A stretch of DNA of 64,000 nucleotides from Sandaracinaceae bacterium (lineage in GTDB: Bacteria; Myxococcota_A; Polyangia; Polyangiales; Houyiibacteriaceae). The DNA is taken from NCBI GenBank assembly GCA_020633055.1, contig JACKEJ010000004.1, positions 806,001-870,000 of the forward strand, written 5' to 3'. Positions 8,717-17,541 of the stretch are shown here, piece after piece (the first letter of the stretch is position 1; the number at the start of each line of letters is the position of its first letter). The notes under the pieces are model-generated. The model worked only from the letters and a program-made list of their open reading frames with translations, did not search any database and was not told the origin of the DNA. The position numbers and the translations under genes are program-made.

Positions 8717-10102
8717 GTGAACCAGTGGATGCGGGTTGGGTTCGTCGCCCTGTGCGGCGTGTTTGGGGCGGGTTGCTTGACCGAGACGGTCTACGTCTGT
8801 CCGCCAGGCAGCGAGGTCACGGCATCGCAGCGCTGCGGCGCGGCGTGCGCCAGCGGCGAGCTCGACGCCGAGGTCTGTGCGCAGGTTCGGCAGGCGTGTG
8901 CGGACGGCCGGCTCGGCGCGCAGGACTGCGTGGGCTTGGACGTGGACATGGGCGTGCTCGACCTGGGCATGGACGCCGCGCCCCCGGACATGGGCGACGA
9001 CCTGGGGCCCGACCTCGGACCAGACCTCGGCGTCTGTGGCGCCTGCGGCAACGGCACCGTCTGCGACCCGGACTCCATGACGTGCGTCCAGTGCGTCACC
9101 GCCGCCGACTGCACCGGCCCGCTGGGCCAGTGCAACGCCATGCACCAGTGCGTCGCGTGCCTCACCGAGGCGCACTGCGACGGCAGCACCCCCTACTGTG
9201 TCGCCGAGACCTGCGCTGCCTGCCGCAACAACGGCGACTGCCCCCTCACGGACCCGGTCTGCGACACCGTCGACCACACCTGCGGCTCGTGCCAGCAGCG
9301 CAGCGACTGCAACGACCGCAGCGCCACCCCCGCCTGCAACACAAGCACCGGCGACTGCACCCTGTGCGACATCGACAGCGAGAGCGCCGACTGCCCCGGT
9401 CAGCGCTGCTTCAACCAGACCTCGTGCACCGAGTGCCGGCCCGGGACCGCCAGCGTGGACTGCACCATGCCGTCCAAGCCCCAGTGCAACACCATCGGTG
9501 AGTGCGCCGCCTGCACCATGGACGATCACTGCAGCCACATCAGCGGCCGCCCCCGCTGCGTCAGCGGCACCTGCGTTGCGTGCATGCCGGCCACAGAGGC
9601 TACGGACTGCTCCGGAAACACGTGCCACCCCGCCACGTTCACGTGCACCGGCACGCCACGCTTCTCCCGTACCGTGTGCGAGTCGTGCGTGTCGGACACG
9701 GAGTGCATCCAGGGCGGCCCGGGCAACACGTTCCGGTGCGTCCCGATGAACTTCCAGGGCACTGGGCTGGGCGGGTTCTGCCTCCGCGTCGCGAATGTCC
9801 CGCCACCGACAGGATGTACCCGCCCGTTCACCACGCTGATCACAGCGGTGAGTCTCTCGGGATTCGCGTCCGCCGGCTACTGTGGGATCGACCAGACCGC
9901 GACCAGTTGCCCCGCAGTCCGCGCCTTGCTTGACGGCTTCTCGTGCCCAAGTGGCAGCGCAGGAGAGTGCATGGCTGATGGCGCGCTGTGCGACACGGTG
10001 AGCGCCGAGGACAACCGGTGCACCTACGCATGCGGAACCCCGAGCGATTGTCCCGCGGTCGGCAGCGCCAGCACCTGCGCCGGGGGCTACTGCGGCTCCT
10101 GA
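8717..10102 (+). CDS. Cys-rich lipoprotein, paralogue A
   Basis: A 461-residue predicted lipoprotein. GTG 8717 is the start, with ATG 8729 equally possible. A signal sequence ends in a lipobox FGAGC, followed by an Asp/Gly/Leu-rich linker (repeated DLG and DMG) and then roughly twelve cysteine pairs of the C..C..C type (for example CGACGNGTVC, CVQCVTAADC). The arrangement resembles disulfide-rich myxobacterial surface proteins; no enzyme domain is seen. Residues coded by 9271-9574 and about 9661-9787 match paralogue B almost exactly, while the C-terminal part differs. It is probably anchored in the outer membrane or cell surface. The gene is first in a same-strand series of related lipoproteins. 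Confidence 0.85.
   Translation: MNQWMRVGFVALCGVFGAGCLTETVYVCPPGSEVTASQRCGAACASGELDAEVCAQVRQACADGRLGAQDCVGLDVDMGVLDLGMDAAPPDMGDDLGPDLGPDLGVCGACGNGTVCDPDSMTCVQCVTAADCTGPLGQCNAMHQCVACLTEAHCDGSTPYCVAETCAACRNNGDCPLTDPVCDTVDHTCGSCQQRSDCNDRSATPACNTSTGDCTLCDIDSESADCPGQRCFNQTSCTECRPGTASVDCTMPSKPQCNTIGECAACTMDDHCSHISGRPRCVSGTCVACMPATEATDCSGNTCHPATFTCTGTPRFSRTVCESCVSDTECIQGGPGNTFRCVPMNFQGTGLGGFCLRVANVPPPTGCTRPFTTLITAVSLSGFASAGYCGIDQTATSCPAVRALLDGFSCPSGSAGECMADGALCDTVSAEDNRCTYACGTPSDCPAVGSASTCAGGYCGS
9271..9574 (+). repeat. Near-identical block, copy A (pair at 10557-10860)
   Basis: This 304-bp stretch matches 10557-10860 at a constant offset of 1286 bp, with only two mismatches by eye and no change in the encoded residues. 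The same offset also aligns 9661-9787 with 10947-11073. The flanking DNA of the two genes is clearly more diverged. Confidence 0.9.
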
Positions 10103-10110
10103 GCAACGCC

Positions 10111-11367
10111 ATGGGGAACGCAGCGAACACAGGCGCGGCACTCGCACTCAGCGCGACGCTAACCATGGTGGGGTGTGCCAACGCAGGCTGCCCCGTCGGT
10201 ACGGTGCTCGACGACTCGCTCGGCCAGTGCATCCGTGTCGGCGACATGGGCGTGCTCGACCTGGGCATGGACGCGTCGCCCCCCGACCTGCTGCCTGACC
10301 TCGGACCGGACCTGGGCCCCTGCGGGGCGTGCGGCCCCGACACCGAGTGCAACCCGGACACGAATACGTGCGTGCCGTGCCTCACCGCCGCCCACTGCAG
10401 CGCGCCCCTCGATCAGTGCACCAGCATGAATACCTGCGTTGAGTGCATCAACGACGGTCACTGCGAAGGGAGCACCCCCTACTGCGTCGCCAACGCCTGT
10501 GAGGCGTGCCGCAACAACTCGCACTGCCCCCTCACCGACCCGGTCTGCAACACTGTCGACCACACCTGCGGCTCGTGCCAGCAGCGCAGCGACTGCAACG
10601 ACCGCAGCGCCACCCCCGCCTGCAACACCAGCACCGGCGACTGCACCCTGTGCGACATCGACAGCGAGAGCGCCGACTGCCCCGGTCAGCGCTGCTTCAA
10701 CCAGACCTCGTGCACCGAGTGCCGGCCCGGGACCGCCAGCGTGGACTGCACCATGCCGTCCAAGCCCCAGTGCAACACCATCGGTGAGTGCGCGGCCTGC
10801 ACCATGGACGATCACTGCAGCCACATCAGCGGCCGCCCCCGCTGCGTCAGCGGCACCTGCCGCGCCTGCACCCTGGCGACGGAGGGGACGGACTGCGGCG
10901 CCAACTCCTGCAACCCCGCCACGCTCACCTGCACCACAACGCCACGCTTCTCCCGCAGCGTGTGCGAGTCGTGCGTGTCGGACACGGAGTGCATCCAGGG
11001 CGGCCCGGGCAACACGTTCCGGTGCGTCCCGATGAACTTCCAGGGCACTGGGCTGGGCGGGTTCTGTCTGCGCGAGGCTCCGGGATGTTCGGCTCCGTAC
11101 GCAGTGCCCATCGTCAACGTAGTGAGTCTCTCTGGCGCAACCGCCAGCAACTACTGCGGCCTCAACCAGACCGTGACTTCGTGCAGTGCGGTGCGAGTAA
11201 TGATCGAGAGTCGGCCGTGTCCCGGGGGGACGGATGATGAGTGCATGGTCCCGGGCGGACGATGTGAGACCGTCGGCTCCATTTTCGACCAGTGCACCTA
11301 CGGCTGCTCGGTCGCCAATGAGTGTGTAAGCGGGTTCTTCTGCAACGCCGGCTACTGCGGCTCCTGA
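10111..11367 (+). CDS. Cys-rich lipoprotein, paralogue B
   Basis: A 418-residue predicted lipoprotein; ATG 10111 is chosen because it directly precedes a signal peptide with lipobox TMVGC, whereas upstream in-frame sequence belongs to paralogue A read in another frame. It begins 8 bp after the stop of paralogue A, so co-transcription is likely. The mature part has a short linker (DMGVLDLGMDASPPDLL), then the same Cys-pair array as A, a block of 101 identical residues, a second identical stretch starting PRFSR and a diverged end. All cysteines sit in an extracytoplasmic context, where disulfides can form. The function is unknown; adhesion or surface display is only a guess. Confidence 0.85.
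   Translation: MGNAANTGAALALSATLTMVGCANAGCPVGTVLDDSLGQCIRVGDMGVLDLGMDASPPDLLPDLGPDLGPCGACGPDTECNPDTNTCVPCLTAAHCSAPLDQCTSMNTCVECINDGHCEGSTPYCVANACEACRNNSHCPLTDPVCNTVDHTCGSCQQRSDCNDRSATPACNTSTGDCTLCDIDSESADCPGQRCFNQTSCTECRPGTASVDCTMPSKPQCNTIGECAACTMDDHCSHISGRPRCVSGTCRACTLATEGTDCGANSCNPATLTCTTTPRFSRSVCESCVSDTECIQGGPGNTFRCVPMNFQGTGLGGFCLREAPGCSAPYAVPIVNVVSLSGATASNYCGLNQTVTSCSAVRVMIESRPCPGGTDDECMVPGGRCETVGSIFDQCTYGCSVANECVSGFFCNAGYCGS
10557..10860 (+). repeat. Near-identical block, copy B (pair at 9271-9574)
   Basis: Second copy of the 304-bp block inside paralogue B. Near-identity limited to the middle of the genes fits recent gene conversion or a recent tandem duplication whose ends have since diverged. 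Confidence 0.9.
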
Positions 11368-11377
11368 CGAAGCGCCC

Positions 11378-11822
11378 ATGGGGACTACAACAAACACGTG
11401 CGCGACGCTCACGTTGAACGCCGCGCTGACCATGGTGGGGTACGTCAGTGCGGACTGCCCCGTTGGTACGGTGCTCGACGACACGCTCGACCCGTGCGTT
11501 CGCGTCGTCGACATGGGTGTGCTCGACATGGGCATGGACGCCACGCCCCCCGACCTGGGCGACGACCTGGGGCGCGACCTCGGACCGGACCTCGGCTCCT
11601 GCGGCGCGTGCGGCATCGTTGCCTTCCGCGAGTACACCCTCAGCAACGGCGAGACCCGCTCCGAGTCGACTCGCATCGGGGTCGCCTGGCCGAGCAAGAA
11701 CGGCAACTTCAGCCTCCAGCTGGACTTCATCCCCCACCGACCTCGCCAGCATCAAGATCGTGGTGATGGTCGTGGTCGCGGCCAAGAAGGTCGCTCCCGC
11801 CCCCGACGCCATCCCGACCTGA
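11378..11822 (+). pseudogene. Decayed third Cys-rich lipoprotein copy with unrelated, frameshifted tail
   Basis: ATG 11378 opens a 5' end closely like paralogue B (signal region, linker DMGVLDMGMDATPPDLGDDL), but the lipobox cysteine codon is now a tyrosine codon (TMVGY in place of TMVGC) and the match stops after CGACG near 11616. From there an unrelated sequence begins FREYTLSNGETRSESTRIG and reads WPSKNGNFSLQLDFIP. At the C run near 11735-11740 the frame must shift by one base to continue TDLASIKIVVM and end at 11822; the unshifted frame runs to 11914. The tail resembles small uncharacterised proteins with a K.G.F.L.LD..P pattern (from memory, not searched). I read this as a truncated copy joined to a fragment of another gene. 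Confidence 0.7.
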
Positions 11823-11910
11823 GCCGCAGGGCTCGCGAGTCAACAGGAGTGATCGGTTGGGCGGAAGGAGCGCGCGAAGCGCCGTCTGGCCGGGGCCGCC
11901 GGTCGCTGGC

Positions 11911-11931
11911 TTGACACAGCTCCGGGAGCTG
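11911..11931 (+). promoter_or_regulatory. TTGACA box plus 7-1-7 inverted repeat
   Basis: A TTGACA hexamer at 11911-11916 is followed directly by a perfect inverted repeat, CAGCTCC-G-GGAGCTG (11917-11931), 26 bp ahead of the propeller lipoprotein start. The one-base centre makes it a protein-binding site rather than a hairpin. No good -10 is seen at the normal spacing, so promoter function is tentative. Confidence 0.3.
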
Positions 11932-11957
11932 CCAGAAGGGGCCCAGGAAGGGTTGTC

Positions 11958-14087
11958 ATGAATACGCGTACATTGTGGGTTTGGGTGGGCAGCGTCGCGC
12001 TGGGTGGGATAGCTGGTTGCGACAGCGGGCCGATATCAGGGGAGTGCCCGGACGGTTCCTGGGCAGCGGGGGGCGACGCAGGGACCGCGTGCGTCGAGTG
12101 GACACCCTGCCCTGCCGGCCACTACGAGTTTCGCGCCGGGACAGCCACATCGGACCGCGCCTGCGCGCCTTGTGGCTTGGGGTCGCCCGACCCGGCTTGC
12201 GCACTCACGGACTGCGTGGCGGGTGAGTATCGCAGCCCGGGCACGGGCTACCAGTGCACTCCCTGTCCGAGCGGCAGGTTCAGCGTCGGCAGGAACGCCG
12301 GCAGCTGCACGGTATGGAGCACCTGCCACCCAGGGCAGTACGTCCTCGCGAACGGCGCTCCCGGCGGTGATCGCATCTGCGCGTCCTGCCCGACTGGTCG
12401 CTTCAGCACCACCAACAACGCCGTGGCTTGCAGCCCGTGGACCACTTGCGAAGCCGGCCAGCGCCAGCACTCTCCAGGCAGCGACATCAACGACCGCGTC
12501 TGCATCGTCTGTCCGCCGGGTACCCACACCTCGGGCCCCAACCAGACCATGTGCATCGCCGCGGGGGATTGCCCCGCCGGCACGGTGCAGACCGTGGCCG
12601 GTACCATGACCTCCCCCCCCGTCTGCACCGCCTGCTCTCCCGGCCAGCACTGCCCGGGAGCCACCAGTCCCGCCGTCGCGTGCGCGGCCGAAACCTGGGA
12701 CGACGACGCCGACGCGGCCACACCGTGCGTGGCGTGGTCAGTGTGCGGCGGTGGCACCTACATGACCGCCGTGGGCACGTCCACGGTCGACCGTCTCTGC
12801 GCACCTTGCCCCTCGGGCACGTTCAATCCAGCTTCCCTCAACGTCAGCATGTGCACCCCGTGGAGCGAGTGTGGGTACGACGAGGACGAGGGTACGCCCG
12901 GCACCGCGTCGCACGACCGAAGCTGCGTCATCGCTGGCTGGACCCTTCAGTTCGGTACCTCCGGCCATGACGAGGCGGCGAGCGTCAGCGCGAGCGCGTC
13001 CAGCATCGCCGTGGCAGGACGCACCACGGACGCCTTTACGATGCAAACGTCCGCAGGTGCCGCGGATGCCTTCGTCCAGCGGTACTCCGCTGGCGGCACG
13101 CTCGCGTGGACGCGCCAGTTCGGCACAGCCAGCACGGACAACGTCTACTCGGTGACCATGAGCCTAAACGAAGCGGTGGTCATCGCCGGCCGCTTGGGTG
13201 ATGGCCCAAACCCCTACTTCGTCCGGCAGTACAACTCTGGCGGCCATCTAAGCTGGGACATCGCCACCTTTTGGGCCATCGCAGCGGCGAGCGCTGGGAC
13301 CGACGGGAGCGTCTTCGTGGCGGGGTCCGCTGGCCATGCCCTCCCGGGGCAGAGTGCCTTCGGCCTCAGTGATGCCGTCCTGCAGAAGTACAGCGCAGCC
13401 GGGTCTCTGCTGTGGACTCGGCAGTTCGGCACGTCGGACAGCGACTTCGCCGTGGCCGTCAGTGTCGGCAGTGACGGGAGCGTAGTGGTCGTGGGGGGCA
13501 CGGAAGGCACTTTCCCCGGCCAAGCGTACCTGGGCGTACAGGACGTCTTCGTTCGGAAGTACGACGCGGATGGAACTCTGCTCTGGACGCGGCAGTTTGG
13601 GACGGTGGCCGATGAAACCCCTTACGCTGTGAGCGCCGATGCCGAGGGCGCAGTGGCTGTCGTCGGCAGCACCCGAGGAGCGCTCCCCGGGCAGAGCCAC
13701 CAAGGCCACTTGGACGCGTTCGTACGCAAGTACGATCGCGACGGTGCCCACCTCTGGACGCGACAGTTCGGCGGGACAGGTGCGGACGGCGCGACCGGTG
13801 TGAGCATCGCCCCGGACGGACGCGTCCTAGTCGCCGGCGTGATCCGCATGGCGCTCCCGGACCAGGTCACCCTCGGCGGTCCCGATGCCTTCCTGGTCAC
13901 CTACAGCGCCGAAGGGACAGTTCTTCGGACTCGGCAGTTTGGAACGGCGGGCAGCGACTATGCCTTTGCGGTAGCGTCCACGAATAGCGGCAGCGCGCTC
14001 GTAGTGGGGGCAGTCGAACACGCGCTCCCAGGGCAGCTCAGCTTGGGCGGTCACGACGCGTTCCTGCGCGAGATTTACAACCCGTGA
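11958..14087 (+). CDS. Lipoprotein with TNFR-like Cys repeats and a seven-unit SBBP-type propeller
   Basis: A 709-residue protein starting at ATG 11958. The signal peptide ends in lipobox GIAGC. The first half (to about residue 320) has repeated Cys modules with TNFR-like spacing, such as CAPCGLG, CTPCPSGRFS and CASCPTGRFS. The second half has seven units of about 50-57 residues, most beginning WTRQFGT and carrying DG.V.VVG and DAFVRKYD, the pattern of SBBP beta-propeller repeats; units 2 and 3 are the most degenerate. Seven units would close a seven-bladed propeller. It is exported and probably surface-anchored, suiting ligand binding or adhesion. A full paralogue is at 41165-43855. Confidence 0.88.
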   Translation: MNTRTLWVWVGSVALGGIAGCDSGPISGECPDGSWAAGGDAGTACVEWTPCPAGHYEFRAGTATSDRACAPCGLGSPDPACALTDCVAGEYRSPGTGYQCTPCPSGRFSVGRNAGSCTVWSTCHPGQYVLANGAPGGDRICASCPTGRFSTTNNAVACSPWTTCEAGQRQHSPGSDINDRVCIVCPPGTHTSGPNQTMCIAAGDCPAGTVQTVAGTMTSPPVCTACSPGQHCPGATSPAVACAAETWDDDADAATPCVAWSVCGGGTYMTAVGTSTVDRLCAPCPSGTFNPASLNVSMCTPWSECGYDEDEGTPGTASHDRSCVIAGWTLQFGTSGHDEAASVSASASSIAVAGRTTDAFTMQTSAGAADAFVQRYSAGGTLAWTRQFGTASTDNVYSVTMSLNEAVVIAGRLGDGPNPYFVRQYNSGGHLSWDIATFWAIAAASAGTDGSVFVAGSAGHALPGQSAFGLSDAVLQKYSAAGSLLWTRQFGTSDSDFAVAVSVGSDGSVVVVGGTEGTFPGQAYLGVQDVFVRKYDADGTLLWTRQFGTVADETPYAVSADAEGAVAVVGSTRGALPGQSHQGHLDAFVRKYDRDGAHLWTRQFGGTGADGATGVSIAPDGRVLVAGVIRMALPDQVTLGGPDAFLVTYSAEGTVLRTRQFGTAGSDYAFAVASTNSGSALVVGAVEHALPGQLSLGGHDAFLREIYNP

Positions 14088-14541
14088 CCTCTGCGCGGTC
14101 GCTGCGCTAGTCCACTGCGCGCCACCTCGACTTCCCTCTGGCGAGCGCGTGGTGACGGGCGAGGGCGTCGCGCGCCGGTCGTGCCCTCTCGTCACGGGGG
14201 GGGAACGAGCCCTCGGGTGCGTAGAGCTACTGCCTCTGCCTTGCGAACGTGTCGGGCAACTACAACCTCACGTGGGCGCGGGCGAAGGTGACGTCGCCCT
14301 CGCGGCGCCGGTGCGTCGACCACCGAGCATTGGACGACGCGGACGCCATCGGCGCACGCATCCGACTCGAGCGCCCCTGCGGGGTGGCCGCTTGCGTCGC
14401 CACTGGAAACCGGGTCCGAAGCGTTGCTCGGTGCGCTGCGCGCAGGTTTCCCCCCCAACTCTGAGGGTCTTGCTGGGAATCAGTGACCCAGGATTCCGGG
14501 ACAGGCCTGCACGCGGTCTCCCATCCCTGGTAGGTTGGGGC
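14088..14541. other. Non-coding gap, no supported gene
   Basis: These 454 bp separate two same-strand lipoprotein genes. Open frames here are compositional and lack signal peptides or domain motifs. I see no tRNA, terminator with T-run or strong promoter. Confidence 0.5.
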
Positions 14542-15036
14542 ATGCGCGGCATGACTCCTTTCCCCTTGCTGGCTTGGTGCCTCGCCGCGCTGAGCGTGAT
14601 GGGATGTTCGGAATCGCCTGCGCCGCCCCCCGCGCAGAGCGGGGGAGAAGCGGACGAGCCTACACACGTCGCAGAGCAGACGCCCGACGTGCGGAACGAA
14701 GCGTCGGGGGACACGGTGGCGCTGGCGCCGTCGGACGGGCCCCCCACCGACCCGGCGGACACCGCTCAGCAAGGAGCGAACGTGAACGCGCCCGTCGACG
14801 GCCCCGACGACGCGGACGCGGGCGCGTCGCTAGGCCGAGTCGAAGCAGCCTCCGGGAACGCCGTCGACGGAGCCAATCCACGCGCGCGCACCTCACCTCC
14901 TCGCGGGCACGCACACTCAACCGTGACCAGCATCCGCGTGCCCGACTGCATCCGCTCCTGCGTGGCGTCGAGCCCCCTGCGCGAGCTGTCGGAGAGCGCC
15001 GCACGCGAGGACTGCGCGCGCACCTGCCGGCAGTAG
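14542..15036 (+). CDS. Small lipoprotein, unknown function
   Basis: A 164-residue predicted lipoprotein from ATG 14542. The signal peptide (MRGMTPFPLLAWCLAALS) ends in lipobox VMGC. A long low-complexity region rich in Ala, Pro, Asp and Glu follows, and the only structured-looking part is the C-terminal 35 residues, where four cysteines (VPDCIRSCVAS and REDCARTCRQ) could form two disulfides in a helical hairpin-like C...C motif. The longer upstream frame is rejected because it would bury the signal peptide. Its neighbours give no functional hint. Confidence 0.7.
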   Translation: MRGMTPFPLLAWCLAALSVMGCSESPAPPPAQSGGEADEPTHVAEQTPDVRNEASGDTVALAPSDGPPTDPADTAQQGANVNAPVDGPDDADAGASLGRVEAASGNAVDGANPRARTSPPRGHAHSTVTSIRVPDCIRSCVASSPLRELSESAAREDCARTCRQ

Positions 15037-15138
15037 CGCGCCCGGCGGGCACCTCCCGAAGCCCCACGTCGCGCTGCACCTACCGTGTGCGCCGCGCACG
15101 GACACGGTCCCCCTTGTCGTGGCGCGCGCGGGCCCGCC

Positions 15139-15981
15139 ATGATGGGGGGGATGGATCCGTTGCACACCTTGCCTCGCCTGCTGGACCGCGTTCCGGCCGA
15201 GGTCTTGGTCCACTCGGAGCCCGAGCCCTGTCCCTACATCGAGGGGCGGACGGCGTTGATGCCGCTGCGCTTGCCCATCCGCCGCCTGCAGCCAGCCGAG
15301 CTGGACCTGCGGTTGCAGCAGGGAGACCGCCGCCACGGCGCGTTGCTCTACCGTCCCAGCTGCGCCGACTGCCACGCCTGCGAGGCCATCCGGCTGGACG
15401 TGGCGCACTTCCCGCTGCGGCCCCAACACCGGCGCGTGCTGCGGCGCGGTGACAAGGCCCTGCGTGTGGAGCTGGGCCCACCCATCGCGGACCGCGACCG
15501 CATCCAGCTGTTCGAGCGGCACAAGCGCGTCCGCGGTCTCGAGAGCGCCAACGCGCGCCCCATCACCATGCTCTCGTATCAGCGCTTCCTGGTGGACCGC
15601 CTGTGCGGCTCGTTCGAGATGCGCTACTACCTCGAGGATCGCCTGGTGGGCGTGGCCGTCACGGACAAGGGCGAGACCTCGCTCTCGGCCGTGTACTGCT
15701 ACTACGACCCGGACCTCGCGCGGCTGAGCCTCGGCACCTACTCCATCCTCAAGCAGCTGGAGCTGGCCCGCCGCTGGGGCATGCAGCACCTGTACCTGGG
15801 GCTCTACATCGAGGCCAACGAGCACATGGCCTACAAGGCGCGCTTCCTGCCGCACGACCGCCTGGTGCGCGGCGAGTGGCACCACTTCGCGCGTCCCGAC
15901 GCGGAATCGCCGGGAGCGACGCCCACGGCACCGACGACGCCCACGACCCCGACGACGCCTACGGACGCCGCGCCCAGGTGA
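15139..15981 (+). CDS. bpt: Arginyl/leucyl-tRNA--protein transferase (Bpt/ATE family)
   Basis: A 280-residue protein from ATG 15139 (ATG 15142 and 15151 are also possible). The family transfers Leu or Arg from tRNA to N-terminal residues, marking proteins for ClpAP-type degradation (N-degron pathway). Visible signatures are PCPYIEGRTALMPLRLP, the cysteine cluster YRPSCADCHACEAIRL (about residues 70-85) and FERHKRVRGLES, then the GNAT-like half with LSAVYCYYDPD, LGTYSILKQLE and YIEANEHMAYKARFLP. The last 25 residues are a Thr-Pro repeat tail absent from typical members; its DNA overlaps the convergent lipoprotein gene by 23 bp. Leu versus Arg specificity is not decided by sequence inspection. 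Confidence 0.9.
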   Translation: MMGGMDPLHTLPRLLDRVPAEVLVHSEPEPCPYIEGRTALMPLRLPIRRLQPAELDLRLQQGDRRHGALLYRPSCADCHACEAIRLDVAHFPLRPQHRRVLRRGDKALRVELGPPIADRDRIQLFERHKRVRGLESANARPITMLSYQRFLVDRLCGSFEMRYYLEDRLVGVAVTDKGETSLSAVYCYYDPDLARLSLGTYSILKQLELARRWGMQHLYLGLYIEANEHMAYKARFLPHDRLVRGEWHHFARPDAESPGATPTAPTTPTTPTTPTDAAPR

Positions 15982-16507
15982 CGCTGGCCTGCTGGCACAC
16001 GGGCTCGCAGTTCGCGCCGTTGGGGTACGTGGCCGCGTAGCTGGGCGTCGCCGTCTCGTCGCGCAGCGTCACACCGTCCAGCGTGTGCACCACGCGCACC
16101 CGTGCAGGCCGCCCGTACACCTCGATGACCATCTCGAACGCCCCCGGCACGGCGCGCGCGCCCGCCATGACGGTGCCCGGCACGGGGCTCTCCATCTCGA
16201 CCATCTCCGTGCGCGCACCGAGGAACACGCTGGCGCCCCCGTCGCAGGTAGCGTGGTCGACGGCGGAGGTGTCCGTGTGCTCGAGCGTGCAGGTGATGGT
16301 GGTTCCGTCCGCGTCGATCACGAACTCGTGCCGACCGGCGGCGGCCTCCTCGGGGCTCAGGTCCACGCGGATGGTGACCTGGTCGGCGCAGCCGATCTCC
16401 GTGCAGATGGGCCCGGCGGACGTGCTGGCACCGCCGCCGCACCCCACGAAGGATGCCGAGAGGAAGGACAGCAGGAGCGCCGACAGCGCGACCGCTCGGT
16501 GAGCCAT
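15959..16507 (-). CDS. Small lipoprotein, unknown function
   Basis: A 182-residue predicted lipoprotein, start ATG 16507-16505. The signal peptide MAHRAVALSALLLSFLSASF ends in lipobox FVGC. The mature part is a single beta-rich domain with TIRVDLSPEEAAAGRHEF, ITCTLEHTD and a late NGANCEPVCQQASV cysteine pair; four further cysteines (ICTEIGC, TCT, TCDGG) suggest disulfides. No family is recognised. The gene is convergent with and overlaps the 3' end of the transferase gene. A longer frame upstream (to 17425) looks compositional. Confidence 0.75.
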   Translation of the reverse strand: MAHRAVALSALLLSFLSASFVGCGGGASTSAGPICTEIGCADQVTIRVDLSPEEAAAGRHEFVIDADGTTITCTLEHTDTSAVDHATCDGGASVFLGARTEMVEMESPVPGTVMAGARAVPGAFEMVIEVYGRPARVRVVHTLDGVTLRDETATPSYAATYPNGANCEPVCQQASVTWARRP

Positions 16508-16833
16508 CCGTCGCGCCGACGGGGCCACTGGGCGACCCGATGCGACCGGTGAATGGGCTGGGACACGGGCCGAGCGGAGGGCGTAGAGGGCAGTGCGCAT
16601 GAGGGTCCTGGTGCGAAGGCGTGGCGCCCGATGCTCGATGCACGCGCGCTCCCCAGCAAGACCCGCGTGCTGGCTCGGTCCTTGGCCGGGCATGGCAGCA
16701 CCCACCGGCAGACCGGGCCGCGCGTTCATGGTGGGGGGTGCAACCGAACGCAAGACACGGACGTCGCCGAGCCCGCCTCGTCGACACGTCGCGCGCGCGG
16801 GAATACGCACGCCCCCCAGCCCGGTTCGGCCGC
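16508..16833. other. Divergent intergenic gap
   Basis: These 326 bp lie between two divergently transcribed genes and must hold both promoters. I see no clear -35/-10 pair, repeat or small gene. Confidence 0.4.
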
Positions 16834-17532
16834 ATGGTCCGCCCCACCCGTGCCCGTGCCCTCGCCACCGCCCGCATCCTCGGCGCCCAGGTGTGCCTGG
16901 CGCTGCTGGCGTGGGTGCTGCTGCGGCGCAGCCAGCCGGAAGAGGGCCTGCCCGAAGGAGCGCTGGCCAGCAGCACACCAGACCCCGAGGACGCCTCACC
17001 GGGGTCCGCGCGCGACCTCGACCTCGACCTCCACGGCCGGAACGACGAGCTGACGGCGACCGACCATGGCGCAGCGCGCGGCGCGAGCCGCCCGCCCGGC
17101 GCGAGCACGCAGGTGCGCGAACTGTCGACCAGCCTGCCCCCGAGCGAGGCCCTGCGCGCCCTGACCGAGTGCGAGGCCGCCTGCGACACCCCGTTCCAGC
17201 CGCAGCCCAGCGCTCTCCCCCCCGACGCGCGCCGCCGCCGCGCAGGCCTGCACCGCATCCCGGGTGGGCGCACCTGGTGGCTGGACCCACGCGCAGGCAC
17301 GGACCAGGGCGCGCTCGTGTGCAGCGAGGTAGGCGACGGGCAGGTGGAGTGCCCCTGGACGCTGCCCCTCGAGGCACGCATCCCCCGGACCGACCCGGCC
17401 ACGCGCGCCACGCCCTACCACGCAACGCTGTTCATCGCGGAGGCCTTGCTGGAGGTCCAGCTGTTCGTCCCGGGCGAAGACGGCCCGCGTTGCACCTGCC
17501 CACCGTTCGACCTGCGCGGCGTGCCCGACTGA
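16834..17532 (+). CDS. Membrane-anchored protein with Cys pairs, unknown function
   Basis: A 232-residue protein from ATG 16834, the start that places a positive stretch (MVRPTRARALATAR) directly before one hydrophobic helix (ILGAQVCLALLAWVLL), so it is a probable N-terminal membrane anchor. An acidic linker with DLDLDLHG follows, then a globular region with CEAACDTPF, a Trp pair in GGRTWWLDPR, CSEVGDGQVECPWTLP and CTCPPFDLRG. The ordered cysteines imply an oxidising compartment. I recognise no family. The upstream in-frame extension to 16621 lacks coding character. Confidence 0.65.
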   Translation: MVRPTRARALATARILGAQVCLALLAWVLLRRSQPEEGLPEGALASSTPDPEDASPGSARDLDLDLHGRNDELTATDHGAARGASRPPGASTQVRELSTSLPPSEALRALTECEAACDTPFQPQPSALPPDARRRRAGLHRIPGGRTWWLDPRAGTDQGALVCSEVGDGQVECPWTLPLEARIPRTDPATRATPYHATLFIAEALLEVQLFVPGEDGPRCTCPPFDLRGVPD

Positions 17533-17541
17533 GCCGCGGCG

